This document shows positions 12,291-23,700 of a stretch of DNA of 49,273 nucleotides, piece by piece. Position 1 is the stretch's first letter, and every line of letters begins with the position of its first letter. Under the pieces are notes generated by a model. That model saw nothing but the letters and a program-made list of their open reading frames with translations, searched no databases and had not been told where the DNA came from. Position numbers and translations under genes: made by a program. Location of the stretch: assembly GCA_002633005.1 (NCBI GenBank), contig NMRA01000347.1:293031-342303 (forward strand), written 5' to 3'. This stretch comes from Phoronis australis. Taxonomy: Eukaryota; Phoronida; Phoronidae.

Positions 12291-12661
12291 GGTATGCAAA
12301 ATGTCTACCACACCGCGAATATTAGCAAACAGAACGGTAGTGGTGGCATCTCGTTCAAGACATGCACCTGTCCAGGGGCGTCCTCTTCTGGTTAATTGAA
12401 GGGAGCTTGATCAATAGTTTTTTAGCATCACCTTATCTTAGTATAATTACGGACCCCTAGGTATGTTGGAGACACATTTACTGTGTTGATTACTTTTTCT
12501 TTGCCATTTACGTAGGAAACTCGGCATGCTAGGTAAAGGTCCAGCAAAAGTGCATCGTCATGGTTCTTTTTAAGTCCGGAAGTTGACACTTACTAATTGT
12601 GATACAATTCTCTTTTTCGTTAAAATTCATAACCTTAGTACATGAGTATTCCAGGCTTGCA

Positions 12662-12799
12662 TTCAGTAGACGTTAGGACCTACGCTAGGACTTAGCTAAA
12701 ACCTAGTCAAAGTTACGTGTTCTAATTTAAAATACACGGCAGTATCTCACGTAATCTCGCGAAGTCTTGCTTTTTAGCCAGGTCCTAGCGTTAATGAAC
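12662..12799. mobile_element. MITE-like element, TTCAGTA family, member 2
   Basis: The element runs from TTCAGTAGACGTTAGGACC to TCCTAGCGTTAATGAAC. Interior and ends match members at 4634 and 32255. The GGGAGGCAGG that follows is shared with member 3, so the true right end may be about 10 bp further out. Confidence 0.65.
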
Positions 12800-12955
12800 G
12801 GGAGGCAGGACATGCCGGAAGTAGTTGAGTGGTACGAAAGCAACGACCGAGCGATGTTGAGATTTTACGATGAAGACGGAAATCCACTTCCAGTCCGTTA
12901 CGTGGTGCCAGTTATTGGTGAACTTACTACAAGAAGAGGTGAAGAAGCCACATAA
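12794..12955 (+). CDS. Coding-like fragment of unknown identity
   Basis: The open frame runs from ATG at 12794 (an inner ATG lies at 12812) to TAA at 12953. It encodes about 53 residues including DMPEVVEWYESNDRAM and RFYDEDGNPLPVRYVV. The composition is acidic and hydrophobic in a way that looks protein-like rather than random. It begins inside or at the edge of a MITE-like element. GAGGCAG|GACATG could be a splice acceptor, making this a terminal exon of a plus-strand gene or a transposon-borne ORF. I do not recognise the family and see no convincing upstream exon. Confidence 0.3.
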   Translation: MNGRQDMPEVVEWYESNDRAMLRFYDEDGNPLPVRYVVPVIGELTTRRGEEAT

Positions 12956-15900
12956 AAAGTAATTAGCACCACCTCAAATTTCATACTTTGTTTCCAGAGA
13001 GATTGTACATTCATACTTTCATTCCAGAAGGCAAAATTGTCCGTCATTATCCGCTCTTGGGTACAACATCAGAATGTAGCAATAGACCATGCTGCAATCT
13101 CCACTTTTTGCGGAGGTAGATTTGTTCTACACTTAAAAGTCAAAGGAACACCTGAATGGATTAATTAGAAACTTTTACGATGAGTTGCACACTCAGTACT
13201 GATATTTGTTTTTTGGCAAGTTCTTACTGTCTGCGTTGCAACTCAAAGAGCAATGATGCGAGTTTGCTTGCATTCTAACGATGGATTATATGCTAGATAG
13301 GATGGGATATAGTGAGTGAGAACATATGAATGTGAAGAAGCAAGACAGATTTTTGGCACGCGTGTTGAATTATGGGTAAATGCCTTTAGAATGAGAGTGG
13401 TGCTGGGAGTCTTGTCATTACTAAACATTCCATGACCGATGCAGATTGTCTTTCAAATTCTTAATAAAAATTTAATCCTGAGTTATAACCCCCATGTCTT
13501 AGTATATATTGAAACCGAGGCGATCACGGTAAAGAAAAATCGGCTGCATAGGCTCACTTAAGAATTTTGATATCGCGTTTGACGACTAAGCACCAATTAA
13601 CGCAGCCTCCAGATGCTTATATCGACTACTGTTTTGATTGCTATGAACCCTTGTGTCTTGGCTGTTTCATACGGTTATACTCAGTTATTGTTTGAGGTCA
13701 CATACGAAAAAGAGCGAACTATATGATATAAAGACGCACCCATCGATGACTTCATTCATGAAAACGAGTCACAACATCTACACGAAGGCGTCTCGAACTT
13801 CGTTTACTTATTTAAAATGTTAAACCGAAAATGTTAATCGCAAAATCGCAATAAACAAATTCACATCATGAATTGCACGAATTGCTGTTTTGTTCAGGTC
13901 AAGAACGCTGGTGGAACGCTGTCGTCATTTATACTTTGCTCTCACATAACCACCATGACGACATCAAACTGCAATCATCATGTTTACGGTAACATCAACC
14001 CACTCCATTCAATTTGCACGTTAAATATGCGTAACCTTTAACGAGAGATCACGTAAGGAAGTCAAAGTAAAGCGTTACATGTACACCCTTAAGAATAAAA
14101 TAAAACAGCACGTTTTAGAGATGGCGCTTCATGGGATTTAAATGTAGGGTCTTTGCTTAAGTTGAGTCAAAAAATAATGAGTGTTGGTGAGATGCCTGTT
14201 CGTAGTCTGGAGAGCTTTTGGAAGCATAACTTTCAGGAAACGAAAGCTTCAGGTACATTTGTGCAATCCAAAGGCTCACAACACTCCAAATGGGTAACTC
14301 ACCATCACTCATTCTTAATCTTAGAGTGGGATAATTAACATTCATTCTACAACCAAAACAATATTTTCTTTTGAAAGGCGGAGTTTTGGGGTCCTTCTCG
14401 AAGGTATGCGAGCAAATACTAGAACGGTAACCGGGAGAGCACTGGAGATTGCTGGGCGTCCGACGTGGGAAGGGGATAGGCCGCCTTCAGTCTTGAACAT
14501 TTGAGAATTCTTTCGCGTTAGCACGAAACCTTGTTCATTCCGGAGACAGCTTGTTATGGGTGATAAACCAGCACTCCAAAAGTCCCAGTAATCTTTGTTT
14601 ACGATTTTCAGTACACGTTGTTTGAGCCCCTTAAAGTCCTTCTCTCAAACTGCCCATGTGCTTCCAGTATCCGAAAATACTTACTACATAAAGTCTTATT
14701 TTCGACACCCTTTCTTTATATTATTTTCGCCTTTCTTGCCAAAAGCGATTTTTGAACAGTATTTGACCCTTCTCTCTGAGCGTATGATTACCGGTTGTCA
14801 TCGGTTATTTCCGTACCCACATTTCCGGCTCATCAGTTCAGGAACTTGTCCTGAAAGCCGCCATTTTTTCCTTGTAACTGAATGTGCTATCGCTTGCTCG
14901 AAAAGTCTTCATTATTTTGTTTTGTTAGTAATATCTCGTGATTCGTTTGCATATGTAGTGAATTTATAGTTTGTACTTAGTGGTCGTTGATGTTTTTTGG
15001 AATGTTACGCGTACTTAGTATGTTAAAATAGCATTTGTGTTTAGTTCATTACGTTGGCCGGTCGCCGGACCTAGGTACCAATATGGGTCGAACCTATTTT
15101 TTCGGGTTTTTTTCTTTTCTCGTTTTGAAAAATACTTTGCTATCATTGGAAAGGTAGTGCATTATACTCAGTAAAAATCGAAACAGTATCAAAATCGGGG
15201 CAAGCAGTGTAAAGTTATTGCAAGTTTTGTGTCGAAATTTGGGTCACTTTGTTTGGATCGCGTCGGCCATATTGGAGGACAGCGGGATAAGTTACGAGTT
15301 TAAAACTTTGCGTAAATTGTTTTCGCCAACAAATTACGGTGAAATTTAGTTAGACACATCTTTACTTACTATTCTGCACGATTTAACAGTGTTAGCCAAA
15401 TTTCAGCCTCGCAGTTGTTACTCATTAAGGGATAAATGTGCTCACAATTCCCGTTGGACTTTGTCTCATTTCTGGCGGCACCGACAACATGGCGACTTTT
15501 GCTGAACTCAAAGGCATGTTCAATCGGCTACTTTGTAATTTGTGAAGATTTAACGTTGATACATTTTGACAAACGTTGCTACAAAAAAGAAACTTTGTTC
15601 AATTTTCGTGTTTTTTGTGCAAAAATATAAGATGTATTCGAATCATTTCACTATAAATTTCCCATTCAGGTGATCTTACACTAAGCTAAAAATAGTTGAA
15701 ATAATTTTGAAATGGTTTTTTGTTTGACTGTCAATTGCTGTTCAAGGCTTGATTCGGTGTCACAAAATGATTCATTTTTTTCTAAATTTTAATTCTCAGT
15801 TGCTTTCAAGTCATGTTTTGTAACTTAATGCTTCTTAATAGCGGATTTGCAGCGCAGACGAATTACGCATTGCGCATGTGCGAGTTACTTCCTTCGCGAA

Positions 15901-17845
15901 GGCTCATGGGATAGCTTGTGGTCAGGCATGTCTTGAGCAGGCTGGATACTGTGTGCATTTGGAGTGATTTGCGAACTAAAAACCATGTTTCATTTTTTTG
16001 CTTTATAATACCAAGCAAGTCCTTTCTCTCGTTTGTAAACACAGCGTAGCTATGATCAGTGACCGTGTGACCGAGGGCTCGTCATGTTCATCGGCGTTGA
16101 TTTCGAAATCTCCTCCGGTTTCAGACAAGTTGAGAGTTCTTGGGTTGCTTAACTTTTGTGGCTTTCGCCGTGGATATGCTAGAGACGTTAATTTTAAGAG
16201 GAAACTCCGTCCGAATGTTGTTCTCATAAGTCTTTTTTCCACCAGGAAAATGTTCGCTGCACACACGATGGCCCCTAGGCAATTACATCGCACTGGATGC
16301 CGCAGGCATTCAGGGGCGATAGTACATCCTCACAAAAAGTTACTCATTTCAAAATACAGCAAATAAAATCAAATGAACCATACATATAGGAACACGGAGT
16401 TATAATTAACACATACCACGACTTTGGATACAATTTAGTCAGCANGGAAACACTATTCCGTCACCATGGTAATAGTTACATGTATGTCCACTTTCATATC
16501 ATGGAAACTGTTGCTGTCGAATAGTGTTTGTAATGCTAAATGTTGTAAAGTATTGTGCATTTTAAGTTACTTATTATGTTAAAAGTTTGAATCATTTTGG
16601 GTTAATGAATAAAAAATGATAACATGTTGTATTGGACTTGTCATACTTATGTGCTCGAACGAGCCCCCTTTTTGGAGAACTGGAAAAAGGTCTTCCTCGG
16701 TCACAGAAGCACGAATTCCGGAAAAAGTAGAAAATGCGACAATATTCCACTAGAAGACAGGAAGTACCAAAATTTAGAGTCTGCAATTCATAGCTCTGAA
16801 CATACCCACTGAATCTTATAGTAAAAGATAGACATTCCCAAAAATTCCAGTCCCCCCTCCATTCTTTTAGGCTTGGTGCGGTCATACAAAATCTGCGAAA
16901 ATCTCTATTGAAAGCCAACAACTTTGCACAGTTCGCCAGAAATACCCAAGTTTGAGCGAGCGCTGAGGCCAGCGACCAGTTAGGCCTAAGGGTAGCCTTG
17001 GCGCAAAGCTGTATATGCCTACTAACAAGCTGTATTTTGGCGATAGTCTTCACTGGTAGCTGGTGACTGACTCGGGCTAACTAAGGTCTGCCGCGGCAGT
17101 GTGACACAGGACTAACCAGCCCGTAATTTCATGCAAGTGTCTGAAACTACATATATATGCAGCATTTATGATTTGACCATTTTACTTCGACAAAACAGCT
17201 TGCAACCACATGCATTTACCGTTCGCCAGTGTCTGGTCTCGATCCGCACCGGGTCCGATAGGATGCGGTCCCGAGTCTGGCAAAATAATTTCTGTCAACA
17301 TTTAGTCGCCACATTTCTTCAGCAAATTCGATAAAATTGTCCGTAGTTTGATTTTATTAAAATTAAGGCGTGCTGTCAATTATTTTATCCCCGTTTGCTG
17401 ACTGGTAACAGTACAGGCACTGCTCCAGTCACACTGACGGCGTTTTCTCGGCCTGGGTTCATGAATGAATTGTACCTCCGGTTTCGCGGCAAGTTCAAAA
17501 TGGCGGTGGTTCTTCGGGTGCGAATCTTGAGTGGCGCGTTCATTTAAACTTTTTTCGAGTACGGACCGTGTATTAGTTATGGGGTAGGCACTTCTTGGAT
17601 CCTTATAAAATCCTTTAACCATGTAATAAGGGTTAACAACGCGTGAGAGAAGGACTTTAACCCTTACAGGTTGACCCACACTATACACGGTTACCCACAA
17701 TCCCCGACAGTCTGATTGACACGTGCGAGTGTCCGGCGAACACCTTTAGTCCTGTGTAATTTGTAAATAGTGGTCTTAATTTCTTCAATCTTCAGTCGCC
17801 AGACGGCGGTCAGGGCAGTTTTTTCGATACAGTCTCTCCTTTTGG
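12956..17845. other. Intergenic DNA, no gene supported
   Basis: Open frames at 14595-14969, 15998-16366 and 16592-17053 lack recognisable domains. There is a single undetermined base at 16445. A short element-like sequence near 16265-16325 is shared with copy B intron 1 (about 4180). ATGGCG words lie at 15489 and 17516. The strict palindrome CCTTCGCGAAGG lies near 15892. Confidence 0.35.
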
Positions 17846-18006
17846 TTATTGGCCGCAGCTCTCAATGCTGTTGTATTTCACATATACGTCCAACGTGTTT
17901 CTGTCGACAAGTGTGAAATCTCGTCTATTGTATCCGTGAATATTCAGCAGTGCCCGGTATATAGGTGGCAAGGAGGCCCCCAGAGAGGGACACAGTTTTG
18001 CTTTCC
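17846..18006 (-). CDS. Candidate terminal exon, unknown protein
   Basis: A possible acceptor (ACAATTTTAG|GG) is followed by an open frame ending in TAA at 17846. The frame includes LCPSLGASLPPIYRALL and YNRRDFTLVDRN, and it ends with SIESCGQ. The residues look coding-like, but I recognise no family. It does not resemble a C345C domain, so I do not join it to copy A. It could be a decayed gene or transposon fragment. Confidence 0.25.
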
Positions 18007-18174
18007 CTAAAATTGTATTTCTGAATTTAAATATCAATATGCGCTGCATAATCTATTCACAGCAAGTTTTCTCGGGCTAGTTCGAAGTATGGTTTTATAA
18101 ACAGCAGTTTCACACTGTCAGGAAATTATTCGGGCACGCCGTGCGTACCTCGCTTAATACGGCTTTGGTTAGAG

Positions 18175-18300
18175 TTCAGTGATGCTAGGACCTCGTTAAA
18201 AAGTAAGACTTAGCGAGATTAGGTGAGATAATGCCGTGTATTTTAAATGAGAACATGTGATTTTGGCTAAATTTCAGCGTGGCACCTAGTGTTTTTGAAC
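18175..18300. mobile_element. MITE-like element, TTCAGTA family, inverted member
   Basis: The element starts TTCAGTGATGCTAGGACCTC and ends GGCACCTAGTGTTTTTGAAC. The interior is the reverse complement of members at 4634, 12662 and 32255. Confidence 0.55.
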
Positions 18301-18338
18301 TCTACCATAGTTTACACGAATTCTTTCTTTTATTTTAT

Positions 18339-18485
18339 CCCATACGCGTTGAATCTGTCGAGCGAAACACGTCCATGTAATAATGTTTCCGTATTCAACT
18401 CCCGCACTACTTCAAAAGCGACCTGTGACATAGAAAGTTCAAAAGGTAGGTCAATGTCGACTCGACGTGTATAGCTGGTTCGATA
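18339..18485 (-). repeat. Dispersed fragment with conserved reading frame (copy 1)
   Basis: About 145 bp is shared with 40464-40608 without indels over 43 codons. The minus-strand frame reads RRVDIDLPFE, then VVRE, then TLLHGRVSLDRFNAYG. The last 15 codons differ between copies mostly at third positions. It is followed by TAA shortly after. Identity is unknown; it is likely part of a mobile element or a duplicated exon. Confidence 0.45.
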
Positions 18486-20667
18486 ATCAAACTTTCGGAA
18501 AATAGCAATGCAATTGCAACAGTGAGTAACAAGCAAACCACAATAAAGGTACATTCATTTCAAACTACGATATCAATACCAATATCATGACCAAATTTCT
18601 TTCGATATGGATATTCACGGAAATCTCAATTACAATATGCATACAAATTAACATGTTTATTCCGCAAAACAACATAACATAACATAACAGATAGCAAAAC
18701 TGGCCACAGAACAGTAATACTGGTAAATGCAAAAATACTTTAATTCAAGTGCAGACGAAGTCTAAGGGGAGACAGTGTCCCTTATGAGATAATGTCCCTC
18801 TTCCTTTGAATTCGAGTCCAACTGGAACACACTGATTGACACTAGTAAGGCTTATACTTCTTCAGCCTATCTATACTAAGCAAGCGCTAGTATAATGGAC
18901 CACATGAGCGGCCCGCGACTGTCTGGTAACAGACAGCTTCCATTTTTTAAGACACAGCATGGGAGTGACTCCATAGCAAGCATCCCTCATCTGTCATAAC
19001 CAAGGGAGAGATTTGTAAAAGGTATAAAAGTTTGCAAAATCTGCGTATTTGGAGAGACCCTTATCAGACATATGCGCGCAGTGCGTGGTATAAATAGTTA
19101 TAATATGTAGATATACAGACGAATGCAATCGTAGTCAAAAGAGTATTACGAAGTTTATTTCCGTATACATGTGCGACGGGACGTTTGTAACTTTACGCTT
19201 ATTGTTATTCTTATTTAGTTGAACATGTTCAGTTATTCTTATGCTAATGTCTTTGTTGATTCTCAGTGCGCCTTTGTTACGTGGGCATGCGGGCGCGACT
19301 GTACATGTATGTGTCGGGCACTTCGCTAGCGAGAGAAGGGTGGTTTCCTTCCTTTGCCTACATGAAATTGATCGTTATCATGTGTTAATGAACTGAACGT
19401 ATGCCTGATGAGGTGAAATACACATTTTTGATGCTCAGCGGAGACTTGCTCTGTTACACATGTATCTTTGCGATAGCCGAAATATTTAGTCCTCACTCTT
19501 TAGTGCAAAAATGTAATTTCTACCGTCATACCAGTTAGTCAAAATGGTCCCATATAAAATTCTTTAATGCTATTCACAAAAGGGTCATGCAACATCACGT
19601 TATTTTGTTGAAACACACGGTGGAAATGTCAGGCATTGCAAACTACCAATTCATTGCCTAGGAGACGTTAATGCGTGGTAGTGAACTCAACCCTGAAGTG
19701 TACCCTCTTGGACAGCCAGCAGTTTTGCAGCGCGGTGATGTTCTTTCCGTCATTTGCCTTGGCGATTCACTCGGCCACCACTCTACCTTCGTTATATCCT
19801 GATCATGTGACTCTGGAACAATAGTGGAATAGTATACTCAATGCAAAAAAACGAAAGAAATTTCGTTAAAAGCTGCGGCGGAGAGCAACTATGCACGTTA
19901 ACTTTCAAAATAGTGCAGCATTTCTCCTCAACAACTAGATTTCGAGCAAGCTATTTCAGATCCTGTGCGTCACAAACTTTACTACAAGGATTTTTTAAAA
20001 GGGGTTCAAAGTCATTAATTTGAAAAATTTAGATTTGACATCACTAATATTAAGGGAAACGGGAGGTCCGGACCCCTTAGAAACCTCTGTATCCGCCTTT
20101 GAATGCATAAGTTCGACTACACATTACACTGTACACGCTAACGAGAACGTGGGAGGTAGGCGTTTTATGCTTCCTGCATCATTATGTTGACCTACAGTTT
20201 CGCGTTAAGTCTTGCAAAACGTACGTTAGCAATGTGAAGGAGACAACTGGTGTTCCATGAGTGCTGAACGTGGGTCTTAATTGTCGATTTATCTTAAAGT
20301 TATGCAATATTAAGGCCCTCGTTGCCTTACTGTTTTTTCTCAGAATAGCCACAATAATCGGGTGGTAATGGGTGCCGTCTGAGCCAAAACATCTCAGTTT
20401 TCGTAATATTTCAGGAAAGCAAATGACACAAAAGCTCCGATTAAACTTATTTGAAGCAAACATAAATAATTTAGAGTTGGTGAATTACGCGCAAAGCTTT
20501 AAATTTCTTTGCATTTCCTTCTTCAAATCACTTTTGTTGTCGTGACTTTTAACTCCCTCTTTCGCATCTGCACCCCTCTTCTAGCGATGAGATCTCTGGT
20601 GACTCACACGTTTGTGTTCGTGTTACGTGTAGCCAAACCTCTCTAATATTAACAAAACTCACTCACC
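18486..20667. other. Region downstream of copy A, no further exon seen
   Basis: I looked on the minus strand for C345C/netrin exons and saw none. Fragments ending CCTCTGTATCCGCC (near 20090) resemble the right end of the hAT-like elements. No AATAAA was seen just after the stop. Confidence 0.35.
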
Positions 20668-20768
20668 TTAACCACACGTGCATTGACCGGTTGAATTACT
20701 GCAGATGGGTTTCAATAGCTCGCTGCCACTATTTGGGTGGTAGAAAACAGTGCACTTCGAATCAACAC
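20668..20768 (-). CDS. C3-like copy A, exon 22 (end of MG8, stop)
   Basis: Acceptor TTTCACAG, entered in phase 1. It reads VDSKCTVFYHPNSGSELL, then three cysteines in the pattern CSNSTGQCTCG, then TAA at 20668-20670. This is the CT-x-FYHP segment that ends MG8 in C3 and C5. One base after the stop comes a perfect donor (AAG|GTGAGT), suggesting that an ancestral coding exon continued into C345C and acquired a nonsense codon. Confidence 0.85.
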
Positions 20769-23700
20769 CTGTGAAACAGGACAAAACGAAACTTTGGTAA
20801 CACCCCAACAGTCCTAAGAAGGGGTTTCTAGATGTGAGATGATTGTGGTGAGTCTTCCAAGCTCAACAAGCAATAGGTGAACTAACTGAAATTCGGTCAC
20901 AAAAATCAATTAAATGTGAACGCGATTTGGGCCTCGTTTTCATCACAAATCAACAGCTTTACTTTTACAACACAGATAAAAATAGGCATTATGTGAATAT
21001 CTTTTTGTAATACATAATATATCTGAAATCTAAACTAGTTTTAGATCGCGAAAACTTTCGAAGTCCGAGGTAAATTACATTTTAAAAGTTAATTTTAAAT
21101 TGGCTGGTAACCAAAATGAGGCACGCACATGGAGTCAACCGTTACAGTGTCTTCTTTAAAAGGAACACCTGACCGACAAGCACAAAGACATTTCTAACCA
21201 AATTACCTCGGCCTAACCAGTTAATAGCGACAGGCTGAGTCTTGCCGATCCTGTACCGTTGTTGGATGAAAAATTCGACACATACCTCCCTGCCACGCGG
21301 AACCTGCAACAGCGGTGAGTTAACTACTGTTAGCCTAGAACACTACATAATGTGAGGCGATAACGAAGGGTCCTCGCTGGTATGCCAGGACTTACGCGTC
21401 TAACAATTCGAAAAGGGGGCACAGGTTTTGAAAAAAATCTCAGCGGTGTAGGTCGTAAAGTCGGCATTTTTAAAGTGTACACACAACTGGGGACAGAGGG
21501 GATGGTTCCTGTCCCCTTAAACCCGCCTTTGCTTGGACTTCCAAAGTAAAATTCAGGTTGTCAATGGAAAGAACAGGACTTCCGATATCAAGGACGGACT
21601 TTAATTTGTAAATGACGCGCTAGAAATGGGAAAGACTAGGCAATCGGTGAAAATCAGGTTGTATGTGTACACCGTACTTTTTATATCTTTCTTTATAATA
21701 GCGTAATTTTCGTCACAGGCTGTCGTAATTTCGAACAAAAATCTGAACGATATTATTTTCATACAGGCTTGCACGTTGTTACTGTGTACACTGTAATCCG
21801 TGTAACTTCAGTTGCAGGTGAACTGTAACTCTAATTGGAGATGTAGCAGTACAAGTAGAATGAAATTAACATGACATTATATTTCGGGTATGCTGTGGAT
21901 ATTTGACATCGAATCTTCCCTCTGACTAGTCTTCCAAAATACGTTATTGAGCAGCAGCTCTGTGACAAAACTGCTTTAAATGCTTTTTCTACACTTAGGA
22001 CCAATGCAGCATGGGAAACCTTACCTTCGACAGCTGAAGTACGATTGTCCTTGAGGTAATATGGTAATTCATGACAAAAGTGGTCGAGTTGCATACAATC
22101 TGGAATTTAAAGCCAGGAACGTGAAGTGAATATATATTTCTATACTCCTAACTGTGCTAATGTATAGCAGGATATATACAAAAATGCTGATTGGTGACCT
22201 TTGCACTAACGACTTACCCTGCAGGCTCACACTGACTGCATCATGAACTGTTATTCCCAGCAAGTCTCGACACTTACTGGTCACCGTTCAGTGATTTAGG
22301 GTGCATCACTTTCGCCACAAAACTCGTCCTTAAAAACATTTGACAATTTTCAACCAACTTCATATTCATGTCGTAGCTATATGTTGTGTTTCTATAAAAC
22401 GACAAGCAATAACATACCAGACGATCTAAAGATGCCTTCATCGGCTCAAATCCGCTAAAGAGACCGACGTCTATCTCGTTTTCTCGACTGACCAGAAACC
22501 TGAGGGAAAACGGAAGACAGTTTGTTCATGAAACATGCTTCAGGCGGCTAGGTTCAAGCTAGCCTACTATACATAACTGCATGATACACGTGAAACCCCA
22601 TTACTAACCGTTTATCTTTGTGACGAAGCAGGAAAACGTTCTATTTTTTCATCCGTTCACTAAATATGTAGATATAAGGATATCAACACAATTCACTAAA
22701 TATGGAGCTACCAGGATATCAACACACTTAACTAAATATGTAGATATCATGATATCAACACAGTTCACTATTTATGTAGATATCAGAATATCACCACGCC
22801 TTTCCTTTTTTGATAATAAGACATTGACTTCATTTACCTGTTCTTAATTAATCAAATTCGCGAAGTTTTTAACAATACATCATATTCTGGTTTCAATGTA
22901 TCTATTGATAAAATTTGTCATTTTTCCATACGACAATAGAATGTAGATGTAGTACTTTCAACGTCACACGGACGTAGACGAACTTTGGACCGAATACGCA
23001 TGCTCATAGCACAGAGCACTTAGCACAAAGAACTGCTGCACCTTACGCCAGTTCACGATTTCATAAAATGTTTCTGCTTACTTCGTGCAAACTCGCAATT
23101 TTGAAACAACTCCAGAACTCCTTCCCCATGTTAGAGATCCACGCACGCTCCGGCGTGATCGATACATGTACTCGGCAGATGGCACTCTAGTATCCCTACG
23201 GCAAGAATAGTCTTCGTCGTCAAATCTGAAATTGCACGTCATTAAACTGTAGGTCGAAAAACAAAACAAAGGTTGGTGTGAGAAACTTAACCTCTAACGA
23301 CATGTGTGGTTGGTTGCGCGTGCGAATGCCTGATGTCAAAATAAAATCCCTTTATTGCATTTCCTTGCCTTCAAGACAAACGAAATCAATTAGTCACGTT
23401 AGTACATCTTTCCGTCGATGTTCAACAGACTACAAAATCGCTCGCGCTATTGCGATCGAAGGAAAAGAGACATAATGCAACCACTCGCTGGTTCCCTGTG
23501 AGTCCGCTAGGGGATAGAGAACACGCGGGTATCATTAAATTACCTTTGAGTGTTTCTGATTGACTGGTCGAATTCTCAACAGCTGGCGCTTTATGTAAAC
23601 AAACTGGTATGACTGATGGAAGTGTAAATGTGGAAATAATTTGTGGTCTGTTGTACAGGCAAATCGGTGCTTAATTCATGTTCAGAAATTTGGGGCTGTG

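Noticed and set aside
14595-14969. 124-codon plus-strand open frame
   Set aside because: No recognisable domain, residue composition typical of translated noncoding A+T-rich DNA, no homologous frame elsewhere in the window.
16592-17053. 153-codon minus-strand open frame, the longest uninterrupted one outside the named genes
   Set aside because: No motif, no splice context, and unusual aromatic/Cys content; length alone is not enough in 49 kb of six-frame sequence.
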